Assembly: GCA_029260345.1 (NCBI GenBank)
Contig: JAJDDK010000005.1
Span: 720,923 to 784,922 of the forward strand
Direction of reading: 5' to 3'
Origin: Phycisphaerales bacterium
GTDB taxonomy: Bacteria > Planctomycetota > Phycisphaerae > Phycisphaerales > UBA1924
DNA: 64,000 bases
A program made the position numbers and the translations under genes. This document shows positions 25,115 to 33,385 of this stretch, piece by piece (positions within the stretch are counted from its first letter, which is position 1; each line of letters opens with the position of its first letter). The notes under the pieces are model-generated. The model had not been told where the DNA came from and made no database searches. It saw only the letters and a program-made list of their open reading frames with translations.

Positions 25115-26902
25115 TCAGTCGTCCACGCATCCCGCGCCGAGGCGAGATTTCAGGAACTCGGTCTTCATGGTGAAACTTCCCCGCGTCACGACCGCATCGC
25201 TCTCGGAGAGACCCGCAAGAACCGCGACTGTGCCCGCAACGCCGGGCGGCCCGAGATCAACACGCCGCGCGGCGAAGAGATCGGGCTCTTGCCGCACGAA
25301 GACGAACGACACCCCATCAATGTTGTGCACGGACTCACTCGGAACGAGGAGTGAGTTGCTGACGTTGTCCAGGACGGCCGCGACCTCGGTAAACATCCCG
25401 TGCCGCAGGATGCCGTGGTCATTCGGGACCGTTGCGCGGGCTCGTACCATCCGCGTGCGTTCGTCGATCTGCGGGCTGACCCAGGTGATCTCGCCCTTGA
25501 TTCTGAGTTGTGGCAATGCACGGACGCTCGCTTCGATGGCTCCGCCCTTCACAACGTGAACAGCCTGTTCCTCCGGCACGGCCAGCTCGATCCACATGGT
25601 CGAAAGGTCGGCAATCTCGAACAGCGATTCGCCCGAGTCGATGGCCTGGCCGAGCACCGCGGTTCGTTCGACGACGGTGCCGTCGAAGGGCGCCCTGACG
25701 TACAGGTCCGAAGACGACGACTGAGACTCGGCAATGGCGCCGATCTCGCTGTCGGTGAAGCCGAGATTCAGCAGTTGCTGATGTGTTCGTCGCACGGTGA
25801 GTTGCGCCAGGCGCCGGGCGGCTTCGGCTTCCTGGTAGTCGCGCCGGGCAGCGATGTTCTCATCAACGAGACGTTGCTCGCGTTCGAAAGTTGTCGTCCT
25901 GATGTCGAGCTCCGCGAGCGCGGATAAGTACTCAGACTTGGCCCGAGCAACATCGACAGAGTTGACGACCGCTAGGACCTGCCCGGCCGTCACCGCTTCA
26001 CCCACATCAATACGGATGTCGGCGAGGACCCCCGATGCCAGTGGCGTCACCTTCGCTCGCCTGTTGCCGTTGTACCGCACTTCGCCGAGGAGCCGGAGCG
26101 CCGCCGCTGCCTCGCCGCGGCCGGGTCTCTCAAGCGTCAGCCCGGCGAGATCCGCAGACCGTGCGGACGGCATTCGAACCAGCAACGAGCCGCCAACGTC
26201 GAGTGACGCTGCTAGCTGCGGCTGGCATATACCGCATTCGATCTCAGGAACCCCGTGCTCGCTGCAGAACAGCGCGGGTGTGCTCTCGGATTTCGGCGCG
26301 GCGGAGGCGCCGCCGCCGAGCGCGGGATTGCACAAGTGGCACTCATCCTCGTAGAGGTAGTGCTCTTCGCAATAGGCACGCGTCTCGTCCTCCAACTGCG
26401 GCTGGCAGATCCAGCACCGATCCTCGTATCGGCTGTGCTCTGCACACCACAGCCGGCCGGTCTCTCGTTTCGACGGGTCGCAGATGAAGCACGTCTCGTC
26501 AGCAGCGTGGCCATGTGGACCCGTGGCCGCCGGCTCGTCGCCCGCGCCGCCCGGTGCCCGCGCCGGATCGCACAGGAAGCACTCGTCCTCGTAGAGGAAA
26601 TGTTCCTTGCAATACGGGCGCGACGCGTCTTCCAACTGTGGCTGGCAGATCCAGCACCGATCCTCGTATCGGCTGTGCTCACGGCACCACAGCCGACTGG
26701 CGTCCCGTTTGGACGGATCACACATGTAACAGGTCTCGTCACCGTCATGCGTGTGCGCGGCGGGCGTTACAGCCGTGGACGGGGACTCGTCGTGCGATGC
26801 GGACGGTTCTGACCCGCCATCACAGCCTGCGAGCAAGAGCGCTGCGCCAAATGAACTTGCGATGACCTGTGTCCAGAACCAGTGGGGTCGTGTCGTTCTC
26901 AT
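25115..26902 (-). CDS. RND efflux adaptor lipoprotein with Cys-rich N-terminal repeats
   Basis: 595 residues. A lipobox (LLLAGC, Cys about 27) anchors it to a membrane. Residues about 58-226 form a Cys-rich array of CxxCxP and CxEH motifs with 19 Cys. An 80-residue unit occurs twice (Cys at 58/138, 73/153, 83/163, 98/178, 108/188) and is followed by a third partial unit (CSEHGVPE ... CGICQP). The rest is a standard adaptor: lipoyl/hairpin region (ASGVLADIRIDVGEAVTAGQVL; YVRAPFDGTVV), beta-barrel and membrane-proximal domain. Single EHGVPE-type motifs are known in related adaptors; a long array is not usual. Its start overlaps the TolC gene by four bases. Confidence 0.9.
   Translation of the reverse strand: MRTTRPHWFWTQVIASSFGAALLLAGCDGGSEPSASHDESPSTAVTPAAHTHDGDETCYMCDPSKRDASRLWCREHSRYEDRCWICQPQLEDASRPYCKEHFLYEDECFLCDPARAPGGAGDEPAATGPHGHAADETCFICDPSKRETGRLWCAEHSRYEDRCWICQPQLEDETRAYCEEHYLYEDECHLCNPALGGGASAAPKSESTPALFCSEHGVPEIECGICQPQLAASLDVGGSLLVRMPSARSADLAGLTLERPGRGEAAAALRLLGEVRYNGNRRAKVTPLASGVLADIRIDVGEAVTAGQVLAVVNSVDVARAKSEYLSALAELDIRTTTFEREQRLVDENIAARRDYQEAEAARRLAQLTVRRTHQQLLNLGFTDSEIGAIAESQSSSSDLYVRAPFDGTVVERTAVLGQAIDSGESLFEIADLSTMWIELAVPEEQAVHVVKGGAIEASVRALPQLRIKGEITWVSPQIDERTRMVRARATVPNDHGILRHGMFTEVAAVLDNVSNSLLVPSESVHNIDGVSFVFVRQEPDLFAARRVDLGPPGVAGTVAVLAGLSESDAVVTRGSFTMKTEFLKSRLGAGCVDD
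26212..26737 (-). repeat. 240-bp tandem duplication coding for the Cys-rich array
   Basis: Inside the adaptor gene, the 40 bases at 26401-26440 are identical to 26641-26680, exactly 240 bases apart. The surrounding sequence is similar, giving two 80-residue protein units, each containing two shorter C-x2-C / C-x-E-H modules. The near identity suggests recent duplication or strong conservation. Confidence 0.8.
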
Positions 26903-28314
26903 GGTGTGTCTCCTTGATACCCGGAGGCATCGGTGTCACTCTGTCGAAGGGTGCTCAACGGAGCCGAGATGAGACCCTCCACCTGGACCAGCGCTCGGTG
27001 GTACTCCGCCAACACCTCCAAGCGTTGAGTCTCGGTGTCGAAGAGCGTTCTCTGAGCGTCCAGAACGTCGAGGTACGGGAGCTTGCCCTCGTCGTACGCT
27101 CGGCGTGTCGCGTCGTACGCATCGCGTGCTGCGGGAAGAAGCGATGAGTCAATGGATTCTGCTTCGTGGAACGCCGCGGTCAGCCGGGCGTGTTCACGGA
27201 CGAGGCGAGTAGCCAACTCACGCTGCGATGCGCGCCCCTCATCGAGCGCTTGGGCGACACCCAGTCGAGCCGCCAGGATGCCGCCCTGGTTCCGATCGAA
27301 CAATGGAAGGGGGATGGAGACCCCTCCCACAAGAGCGCCGTCGTCGATCTCGTTGATGTAGCGAACGCCGAGGCCCGCGTTGACATCCGGCACCGAGCGG
27401 GCTCGTTCCAATGCGACTGCGGACCTACGCCTTTCGGTCTCGGAAACCCACCGCTGCACCTCTGGATGGGCCTCGACGCGCTCCGTTAGGTCGTCCAGCG
27501 AGGGCACATCCATGACTTCATCCAACGACCCGAGCACCGTCTCGAATCCCGCGTCGGTCTCATCCCACATCGCACTGAGCTCGCGGCGAGCCGCGTCGAG
27601 TTCGCGTCTAAGGCGATCGGCGGCGATACGCGCGGCTTCGCTTTCGAGGCGCGCCTTGATTTCGTCGATGGGCGAGACATCACCAGCCTGGACTCGGCGG
27701 TCGATTACTCGTCGACTCTCCTCGGCCAGCGAACGCGCCCGCTCGGCGAACTCCACCCGCTGCTGAAGTTCGAGGACTCGCACGAATCGCGCCGCCGTTT
27801 CGGTCACGACGGCGAGCCGCTCGGCCTCGTAGTCCAGTGCGGCGACTGTCCACGCGCGATCCGCAACCTCGATGCGGCGATCTCTCTTTCCGCCGAGTTC
27901 GATCAGCTGACTGAGAACAAGGGTGGTCTCAAGGGCGTCGGTTCCGCTCAGTGCGCCCGAGCCAGCAAAGTTTTCGAGTTCGAGGCCGACCTCGGGGTTC
28001 GGTGACAACCCGGCCTGCAGTCGGCTCGCCTCCGCCAGTCGGGGCTTCCACGCCTCCGCACGGAGCTCCGGATTGCGGAGGAGCGCAGCGGCCAGGGCGT
28101 TCCTCAGCGTGAGATCACCGGAAGTCGTCACGAGAGCGGCTGCTTGCCGTTCTCGATCGGGATCGGCCGGTGTCTCGTATCTCGGCAAATCGCGCAGGAG
28201 TGGTCGGGACTCCGGCGGATCGAACGCGAACGGTGATGGTGCGCACGCGGGGATGAGCGCAACCACGCCGAGGGCAGCGCCGCCTGTCAGTATGGACGAT
28301 GGATTCAACCGCAT
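26899..28314 (-). CDS. TolC-family outer-membrane efflux lipoprotein
   Basis: 471 residues with a lipobox-like signal (ALIPAC) and two repeats of long helices with beta strands, as in CzcC/CusC/OprM proteins (NPELRAEAWKPRLAEASRLQAGLSPNPEVGLELENF ... QRTLFDTETQRLEVLAEYHRAL). Forms the outer-membrane duct for the RND pump encoded downstream. The start at 28314 begins the signal peptide; the frame opens earlier at 28350. Overlaps the adaptor gene by four bases (ATGA), so the operon is tightly coupled. Confidence 0.9.
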   Translation of the reverse strand: MRLNPSSILTGGAALGVVALIPACAPSPFAFDPPESRPLLRDLPRYETPADPDRERQAAALVTTSGDLTLRNALAAALLRNPELRAEAWKPRLAEASRLQAGLSPNPEVGLELENFAGSGALSGTDALETTLVLSQLIELGGKRDRRIEVADRAWTVAALDYEAERLAVVTETAARFVRVLELQQRVEFAERARSLAEESRRVIDRRVQAGDVSPIDEIKARLESEAARIAADRLRRELDAARRELSAMWDETDAGFETVLGSLDEVMDVPSLDDLTERVEAHPEVQRWVSETERRRSAVALERARSVPDVNAGLGVRYINEIDDGALVGGVSIPLPLFDRNQGGILAARLGVAQALDEGRASQRELATRLVREHARLTAAFHEAESIDSSLLPAARDAYDATRRAYDEGKLPYLDVLDAQRTLFDTETQRLEVLAEYHRALVQVEGLISAPLSTLRQSDTDASGYQGDTP

Positions 28315-28402
28315 GGACTCCACTCGAATGGGGAAGGGCGCACGGCACACGCCGAGCGCGGGAACTGAGAGCGCCCCATAGGGCGCAACACCAGTTCCGC
28401 CC

Positions 28403-28852
28403 CTAGACGAGCAGAATCACGGATCGCAGTTGGTGTATCGACGTGCGGCGCAGATCCGGTGGTCGCGCAACGCAGGCCACTCGACGAACGACCACCCTTG
28501 CTGAAGAGTTGGAGTCGAGCCAGTGGGCTTGCGCAGAGGGCGGCTGATCTTCGGAGTCGCCCTTGCACTCCCGCTCGGATATCCCGATCACCTCATCCTC
28601 GATGAGCGTGGATTGGCAGCCATCAGAACACGACGACGCACCAACGCCGGACCCGCGAGGCTCAGTGATGGCGCCCGTAGTGCTGCCGCTGCACGAATCG
28701 CTGCACGAATCCTCGGCATCGCAGCAGAACTGGTGGCCAATCTCAACGCTGACCGTGCCGTTCGCACACACGCAAGAGAAGCGCGGGATCAGCGTGCCGC
28801 CGAGCGTGAACCAGACCGCAAGGAAGACCGAGATGACGGGGTGCATGCGCAT
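28403..28852 (-). CDS. Small exported Cys-rich protein, first gene of the minus-strand efflux operon
   Basis: 149 residues, with a signal peptide (MRMHPVISVFLAVWFTLGGTLIPRFS) followed by at least nine Cys in a Ser-rich segment (CVCANG, FCCDAEDSCSDSCSG, SCSDGC). No family recognised. Size, Cys content and place directly behind the ArsR-controlled promoter suggest a periplasmic metal-binding or sensing protein. A second ATG at 28846 is possible. The C-terminal 40 residues are basic and unlike the rest. Confidence 0.6.
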   Translation of the reverse strand: MRMHPVISVFLAVWFTLGGTLIPRFSCVCANGTVSVEIGHQFCCDAEDSCSDSCSGSTTGAITEPRGSGVGASSCSDGCQSTLIEDEVIGISERECKGDSEDQPPSAQAHWLDSNSSARVVVRRVACVARPPDLRRTSIHQLRSVILLV

Positions 28853-28884
28853 CGGAAAGTACGGGAAACCTGCCAGTGTCTCGC

Positions 28885-28916
28885 TTGACTATTACACTGT
28901 ATCGTGTAATTGTCAA
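28885..28916. promoter_or_regulatory. 32-bp palindromic operator holding two divergent promoters
   Basis: Arms TTGAC-t-ATTACAC and GTGTAAT-t-GTCAA flank a six-base centre. On the minus strand TTGACA (28916-28911) and TAATAG (28894-28889) are 16 bases apart. On the plus strand TTGACT (28885-28890) and TAATTG (28907-28912) are also 16 apart. Promoters for arsR and for the efflux operon are thus superimposed inside one palindrome, which an ArsR dimer would cover, repressing both until metal binds. Confidence 0.85.
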
Positions 28917-28959
28917 GGACGGTCCAGCCCTTTCTGGGCCGATCCAGGATGGAGACTTC

Positions 28960-29322
28960 ATGGACACCTGCAAACCGAAGCCACCGCTGCCCGATCGACC
29001 GCTGATCAGTTCCCCGGAAGCTGACCGCCTGGGGGGTCTGTTCAAAAGTCTTGCGCATCCGACGCGACTTCGATTGCTACACGCCCTGATCCGGGCGGGG
29101 GAGCTCGCAGTCGGCGATTTGGCGGACGGGGTTGGTATGTCTGCTCAGGCCGTCTCGAATCAACTCCAGCGTCTTGCCGAGACGGGCGTCGTAGGCAGCC
29201 GACGTAACGGCCTTCAAGTGATCTACCGGATCATCGACCCGTGCGTACCGGTGCTGCTCGAACGGGGATGGTGCCACATCGACGAGTTCCAACCGAAAGG
29301 GGCAGAGGCTGGCAGCCGATAA
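28960..29322 (+). CDS. ArsR/SmtB-family metal-responsive repressor
   Basis: 120 residues with the ArsR winged helix (LFKSLAHPTRLRLLHALIRAGELAVGDLADGVGMSAQAVSNQLQRLAETGVV). Likely metal ligands are Cys in the N-terminal tail (MDTCKPK) and a C-terminal DPCVPVLLERGWCHID, a pattern different from the alpha3 CVC of ArsR itself; these could form a site using Cys from both ends. ATG at 28960 with GGAG upstream. Probably represses itself and the divergent efflux operon through the palindrome at 28885-28916. Confidence 0.9.
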   Translation: MDTCKPKPPLPDRPLISSPEADRLGGLFKSLAHPTRLRLLHALIRAGELAVGDLADGVGMSAQAVSNQLQRLAETGVVGSRRNGLQVIYRIIDPCVPVLLERGWCHIDEFQPKGAEAGSR

Positions 29323-29396
29323 GCCTTACTCGCGATCGGGAATAGAATCCGCCAGTAGATGGTTCGAAAGGCAATCGGTCTGTCCGATACACTCTC

Positions 29397-29810
29397 ATGA
29401 TGCTCGTTCGCTTCCTGCTCATTCTGGCCCTGGCTTGGCAGCCCCTCACCCTTTGGGGGACGTCCGCGCACACGGCTGCGAAGGCCGAGTGCACCGCGAC
29501 ATCGTGCTGCACGACCGTCGAGCGGGATTCGTGCTGCGGCGAGCGGATCGTTGAGCAGGTATGTGGGAGATCGGGCGGGGCATGCCACTGCGCATCGGCC
29601 CCTAGTGACACACCGAATCCTCGACCGGAAGCACCGCAGCCGCGCTCTGAACGGGAGACGCTCGTCGCGGTGCCTTCGCCTCCGGTGGATGGTGTCGCGT
29701 ACACAGACGTTGACGGCGACCCCCGACCGCTGTTCGCGGCGGGCGAGTCACGACTCGCCGGCAAGACCCACAACGAAATCCAAGCCCTCTTGGGTATCTG
29801 GCGAACGTAG
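29397..29810 (+). CDS. Small exported Cys-rich protein, head of the copper cluster
   Basis: 137 residues: signal peptide (MMLVRFLLILALAWQPLTLWG), a Cys-rich segment (CTATSCCTTVERDSCCGE, then CGRSGGACHC), a Pro-rich linker and a polar tail. No family recognised. It resembles the exported Cys-rich protein at the head of the divergent operon in architecture but not in detail. Located just before the CusC-like gene; a periplasmic metal chaperone or sensor role is an inference. Confidence 0.6.
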   Translation: MMLVRFLLILALAWQPLTLWGTSAHTAAKAECTATSCCTTVERDSCCGERIVEQVCGRSGGACHCASAPSDTPNPRPEAPQPRSERETLVAVPSPPVDGVAYTDVDGDPRPLFAAGESRLAGKTHNEIQALLGIWRT

Positions 29811-29909
29811 CCGCCAGGCTCCGTAGGGATGCTGCGCGCCGACAAGTCGGCGATGCACCGCCCTGCCAGCTGCTTGGACCTGTTCATTCCAGATTCCCAG
29901 GAGACCGCT

Positions 29910-31346
29910 ATGGCGTCGCGAAATCTCGCGTGCGCGGCGTGTGCCGTTGCACCGCTGCTGGTGGCGGGGTGCTCTTCCCCGTTCGACCAGTCAGACATAT
30001 CAAGGTCATTCGAACGCACCGCGCCAGAGGGCGTTCGGGATGCTCCGCTTTCTCGGTATCGAGACGAGACTGAGAGCCCGGCGGTCGCGCCATCACTCTC
30101 CGAGACCGCTTCGCCGAATGAGTACATCCGTTTCGCCCTCTACCACAGCCCGGAGGTCGAAGCCGCGTACCAACGCTGGCGGGCAGCTTCGGAGCGCCTG
30201 CCGCAGGTGTCTGCGCTCCCCGACCCAAGGATTGCGTTCGGGTACTACATCGAAGAAGTGCAGACTCGCACCGGGCCGCAGGAAGCGCGCATCGGCGTCG
30301 AGCAGACGTTCCCGTGGCTGGGCACGCTCCAAGACCGCGAGGACGCCGCGGCGAAGGCAGCCATGGCCGCGTGGCGTGAGTTCGAAGCGGTCCGGCTGAC
30401 GGTGGCCGAGCGTGTGGTCACGACTCTCCACGACCTCGCGTATCTGGACGGCACGATCGCGATTACCCGTGAGAATCTGGAACTGCTCCGGTCGTTCGAG
30501 GAAGTGCTGCGTGCACGGTACCGGGTCGGCGCCGGCTCGCATCCAGAACTGATTCGGGTCCAGGTCGAACTCGGACAAGTCGAAGACCGAGTGACGCAGC
30601 TCGAAGCCATGCGGCCGCCGTACGTCGCCGAACTGAACGCGGCGCTCAACCGTCCGATGGACACCGAAGTGCCGCGAGCTGTCCATATCGAAGGACGCAT
30701 TGCAAGTGTCGATGCAACCGAGCTCTCGGAGATTGCCCGCCGCCGAAACCCGGTACTGCTCGCACTCGACGAGGAGATCGAGCAGCAGCGCTACTTGGGT
30801 GACGTTGCGCGTAAGGAAGGGCTTCCCGACTTGACCGTCGGCCTCGACTACGTCTTCACGGGCGATGCGATCAATCCCATGACTCCCGGCAGCGGCGACG
30901 ACCCGATTCTCTTGCGCTTCGGCATCAACGTTCCGCTCTGGCGGGACAAGTACGACGCCGGCGTGCGTGAGGCGATGGCGCGTCGTCTCGCGGTCGCGCA
31001 CGAGCGCGCCGACCGAGCCAACCGGATCGCGGCGGGGATTCAGCGTGCATGGTTCGAGCACACGGACGCCAACCGGCGCGTCGGCCTTTACGAGAACACG
31101 TTGATTCCCAAGGCAGAGGAATCCCTCCGCGCATCGCTTGCCGGTTTCCGAGCCGGTGATGCCAGCTTCCTCGACTTGCTCGACACGGAGCGCACACTGC
31201 TGGAGTTCGAGGTCGCGGCCGAACGCGCTCGCGCCGACCGAGGCAAGGCGCTCGCACGGCTGAACACGCTTGTGGGAGAGCCGGTGCCGACGACGCCAGC
31301 CGAGAACGCAGGCACACCGATCGACGCCAACGAGGTGGAACCATGA
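29910..31346 (+). CDS. cusC: TolC-family outer-membrane efflux lipoprotein (CusC-like)
   Basis: 478 residues with lipoprotein signal (VAPLLVAGC), then paired helical hairpins with TolC/CusC segments (EYIRFALYHSPEVEAAYQRW, GVEQTFPWLGTLQDRE, LDLLDTERTLLEFEVAAERARA). Outer-membrane duct of a copper/silver-type tripartite pump. ATG at 29910 with AGGAG upstream; the frame is open from 29829. Its stop overlaps the adaptor start (ATGA). The symbol reflects position with CusB/CusA-like genes. Confidence 0.85.
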   Translation: MASRNLACAACAVAPLLVAGCSSPFDQSDISRSFERTAPEGVRDAPLSRYRDETESPAVAPSLSETASPNEYIRFALYHSPEVEAAYQRWRAASERLPQVSALPDPRIAFGYYIEEVQTRTGPQEARIGVEQTFPWLGTLQDREDAAAKAAMAAWREFEAVRLTVAERVVTTLHDLAYLDGTIAITRENLELLRSFEEVLRARYRVGAGSHPELIRVQVELGQVEDRVTQLEAMRPPYVAELNAALNRPMDTEVPRAVHIEGRIASVDATELSEIARRRNPVLLALDEEIEQQRYLGDVARKEGLPDLTVGLDYVFTGDAINPMTPGSGDDPILLRFGINVPLWRDKYDAGVREAMARRLAVAHERADRANRIAAGIQRAWFEHTDANRRVGLYENTLIPKAEESLRASLAGFRAGDASFLDLLDTERTLLEFEVAAERARADRGKALARLNTLVGEPVPTTPAENAGTPIDANEVEP

Positions 31347-33385
31347 ATCGAATCGCACAGAGAGCTCGCGGTGTGCTGGCGTGGGTGTGGAAGCACATCG
31401 CCGCGAGCGTCGCCGTCATCTTGATCGTCGCAGCATTGATCATCGGGTATCGGATCGGCCGCCCCGCGCCGGAGCCGGAACCCGAGACCGTTCAGGCTGG
31501 CGCTGATGCCCCGTCCGGCCAACCGCAGGTGTACACCTGCTCGATGCACCCGACGGTCAGGCTGCTTGATCCCAATGCGAAGTGTCCGATCTGTTTCATG
31601 GACCTTATCCCCGTCACCGACGACGGCGGGGAGGGCAACGAGCTACGGGTCACGATGACCGAATCCGCGGCCGCGACGAGTCGAATCGAGACGGCAACAG
31701 TCGGCCGATTCTTCCCGACGGCATCGACGCGTCTCTACGGCAAGGTGACATACGACGAGACCTTGGTCGCCCGCCTGACAGCCTACTTCCCCGGTCGGAT
31801 CGAACGGCTGTTCGTCAACTACATTGGGGTGCCGGTCACGAAGGGTGACCACATGGCCGAACTCTACAGCCCCGACCTGCTCGCGGCGTTCGAAGAACTC
31901 CGTCAGGCGATGGCCTCGGCTCAGGACATCAGGGGAACGAGTGAACTCGTCCGTTCCGCCACACAGGACACCCTCGTCGCGTCTAGGGAAAAACTCCGGC
32001 TGTTCGGGCTCACAGCGGATCAGATCGCTTCAGTCGAGGACGGCTCGTTCAGCTCAGACAGGCTGACGATCTTCGCACCCATCGGTGGAGTCGTCACTCA
32101 TCTGGCGGTTCGCGAGGGTGATTATCTCCAAACCGGATCTCCGATTGCAACCATCGCGGAACTCTCCAGACTGTGGCTCGACATGGAAGCGTACGAATCG
32201 CAGCTTCCACTGCTTCGCTGGGGTCAGCGGGTCACGTTCACGGTTGAAGCACACCCCGGGGAGACCTTCGAGGGGCACATCTCGTTCATCGAACCAATGG
32301 TCGATGAGCGAACCCGGACCGCGGCGGTCCGCGTGGCGGTTGACAACTCGAACGAGAGACTCAAACCGGGAATGTTCGCTTCGGCGGTTGCTCGTACGCG
32401 AGTCGCCGAAGGCGGCGCGGTCGTCAACGACGAACTCGCCGGACGATGGGTCAGCCCGATGCACCCTACGGTGGTGAAAGATAGCCCCGGTCAGTGCGAC
32501 ATCTGCGGCATGGACCTAGTGCCCGCCGAGTCGCTCGGCGTTGTTGGCGATCCCAGCAAGGCTATCGAACCGCTCGTGATCCCGCGCTCGGCGGTGCTGT
32601 TCACCGGCACGCGCTCGGTCGTGTACGTCGCAGTGCCGGAAGCAGAGAAGCCGACCTACGAGGGCAGGACCGTTGTGCTCGGGCCGCGGGCGGGCGACTT
32701 TTACATCGTCCGCGACGGCCTGACCCGCGGCGAACGTGTCGTTGTCAATGGCGCCTTCCGCATTGACAGCGCGATGCAGATCGCGGCAAAGCCGAGCATG
32801 ATGACGCCCGGCGGTGGCGGCGGCGGCAACCCGCACGCGGGGCACGGCGAGATGGCGGGCGGATCCATGCCCGCGATGCCTGAGCGTGTCACAGTACCGG
32901 ACAGCTTTGTGTTCGCGCTCAAACCGATCTACGCGGCCTATCTGGATGCGCAAGAAGCTCTCGCGGCCGACGATCTGGGCGGGTTCGCCCAGGCGGTTGC
33001 TGACTTGCGGACCGCACTTGGCTTCGTCGAGGAGGCCGGGCTCGTGGGCGAGCCGCTCGGCGCGTGGCGTCGGGCCGCGGCCAAACTCCGCGTTACGGAC
33101 GCAATCACCGACATCGCGGTCGCACGGACCCGATTCGAGGACATGAGCGAAGCCGTGGTCGCGTTGCAACGTCGCTTCGGTCATCGGGGCAGCGAGTCTT
33201 GGAATCTCGCCCACTGTCCGATGGCATTCGACAACAAGGGCGCGGACTGGCTCCAGCGCGGCTCGCAGATCAACAACCCGTACTTCGGGGCGTCCATGCT
33301 CCGTTGCGGCGAGATTCGAGAAACATTCTCGCCGGTCGACCAGATCCCGGAGAACGGCAAAATAGAGGGTCACGACCATGAGTGA
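31343..33385 (+). CDS. cusB: CusB-like adaptor with two heavy-metal-binding domains and a DUF3347 tail
   Basis: 680 residues, long for CusB (about 400). One N-terminal membrane anchor, then a heavy-metal-binding domain YTCSMHP...CPICFMDL (about residues 64-90), the adaptor core, a second, internal heavy-metal-binding domain WVSPMHP...CDICGMDL (about 369-395) lying within the C-terminal adaptor part, a Gly/Met/His linker (GGGGGGNPHAGHGEMAGG) and a DUF3347-type C-terminal domain with CPMAF and a final LRCGE. Several metal sites in one adaptor suggest handing Cu(I)/Ag(I) from periplasmic carriers to CusA. Starts four bases before cusC ends and overlaps cusA by eight. Confidence 0.9.
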   Translation: MNRIAQRARGVLAWVWKHIAASVAVILIVAALIIGYRIGRPAPEPEPETVQAGADAPSGQPQVYTCSMHPTVRLLDPNAKCPICFMDLIPVTDDGGEGNELRVTMTESAAATSRIETATVGRFFPTASTRLYGKVTYDETLVARLTAYFPGRIERLFVNYIGVPVTKGDHMAELYSPDLLAAFEELRQAMASAQDIRGTSELVRSATQDTLVASREKLRLFGLTADQIASVEDGSFSSDRLTIFAPIGGVVTHLAVREGDYLQTGSPIATIAELSRLWLDMEAYESQLPLLRWGQRVTFTVEAHPGETFEGHISFIEPMVDERTRTAAVRVAVDNSNERLKPGMFASAVARTRVAEGGAVVNDELAGRWVSPMHPTVVKDSPGQCDICGMDLVPAESLGVVGDPSKAIEPLVIPRSAVLFTGTRSVVYVAVPEAEKPTYEGRTVVLGPRAGDFYIVRDGLTRGERVVVNGAFRIDSAMQIAAKPSMMTPGGGGGGNPHAGHGEMAGGSMPAMPERVTVPDSFVFALKPIYAAYLDAQEALAADDLGGFAQAVADLRTALGFVEEAGLVGEPLGAWRRAAAKLRVTDAITDIAVARTRFEDMSEAVVALQRRFGHRGSESWNLAHCPMAFDNKGADWLQRGSQINNPYFGASMLRCGEIRETFSPVDQIPENGKIEGHDHE

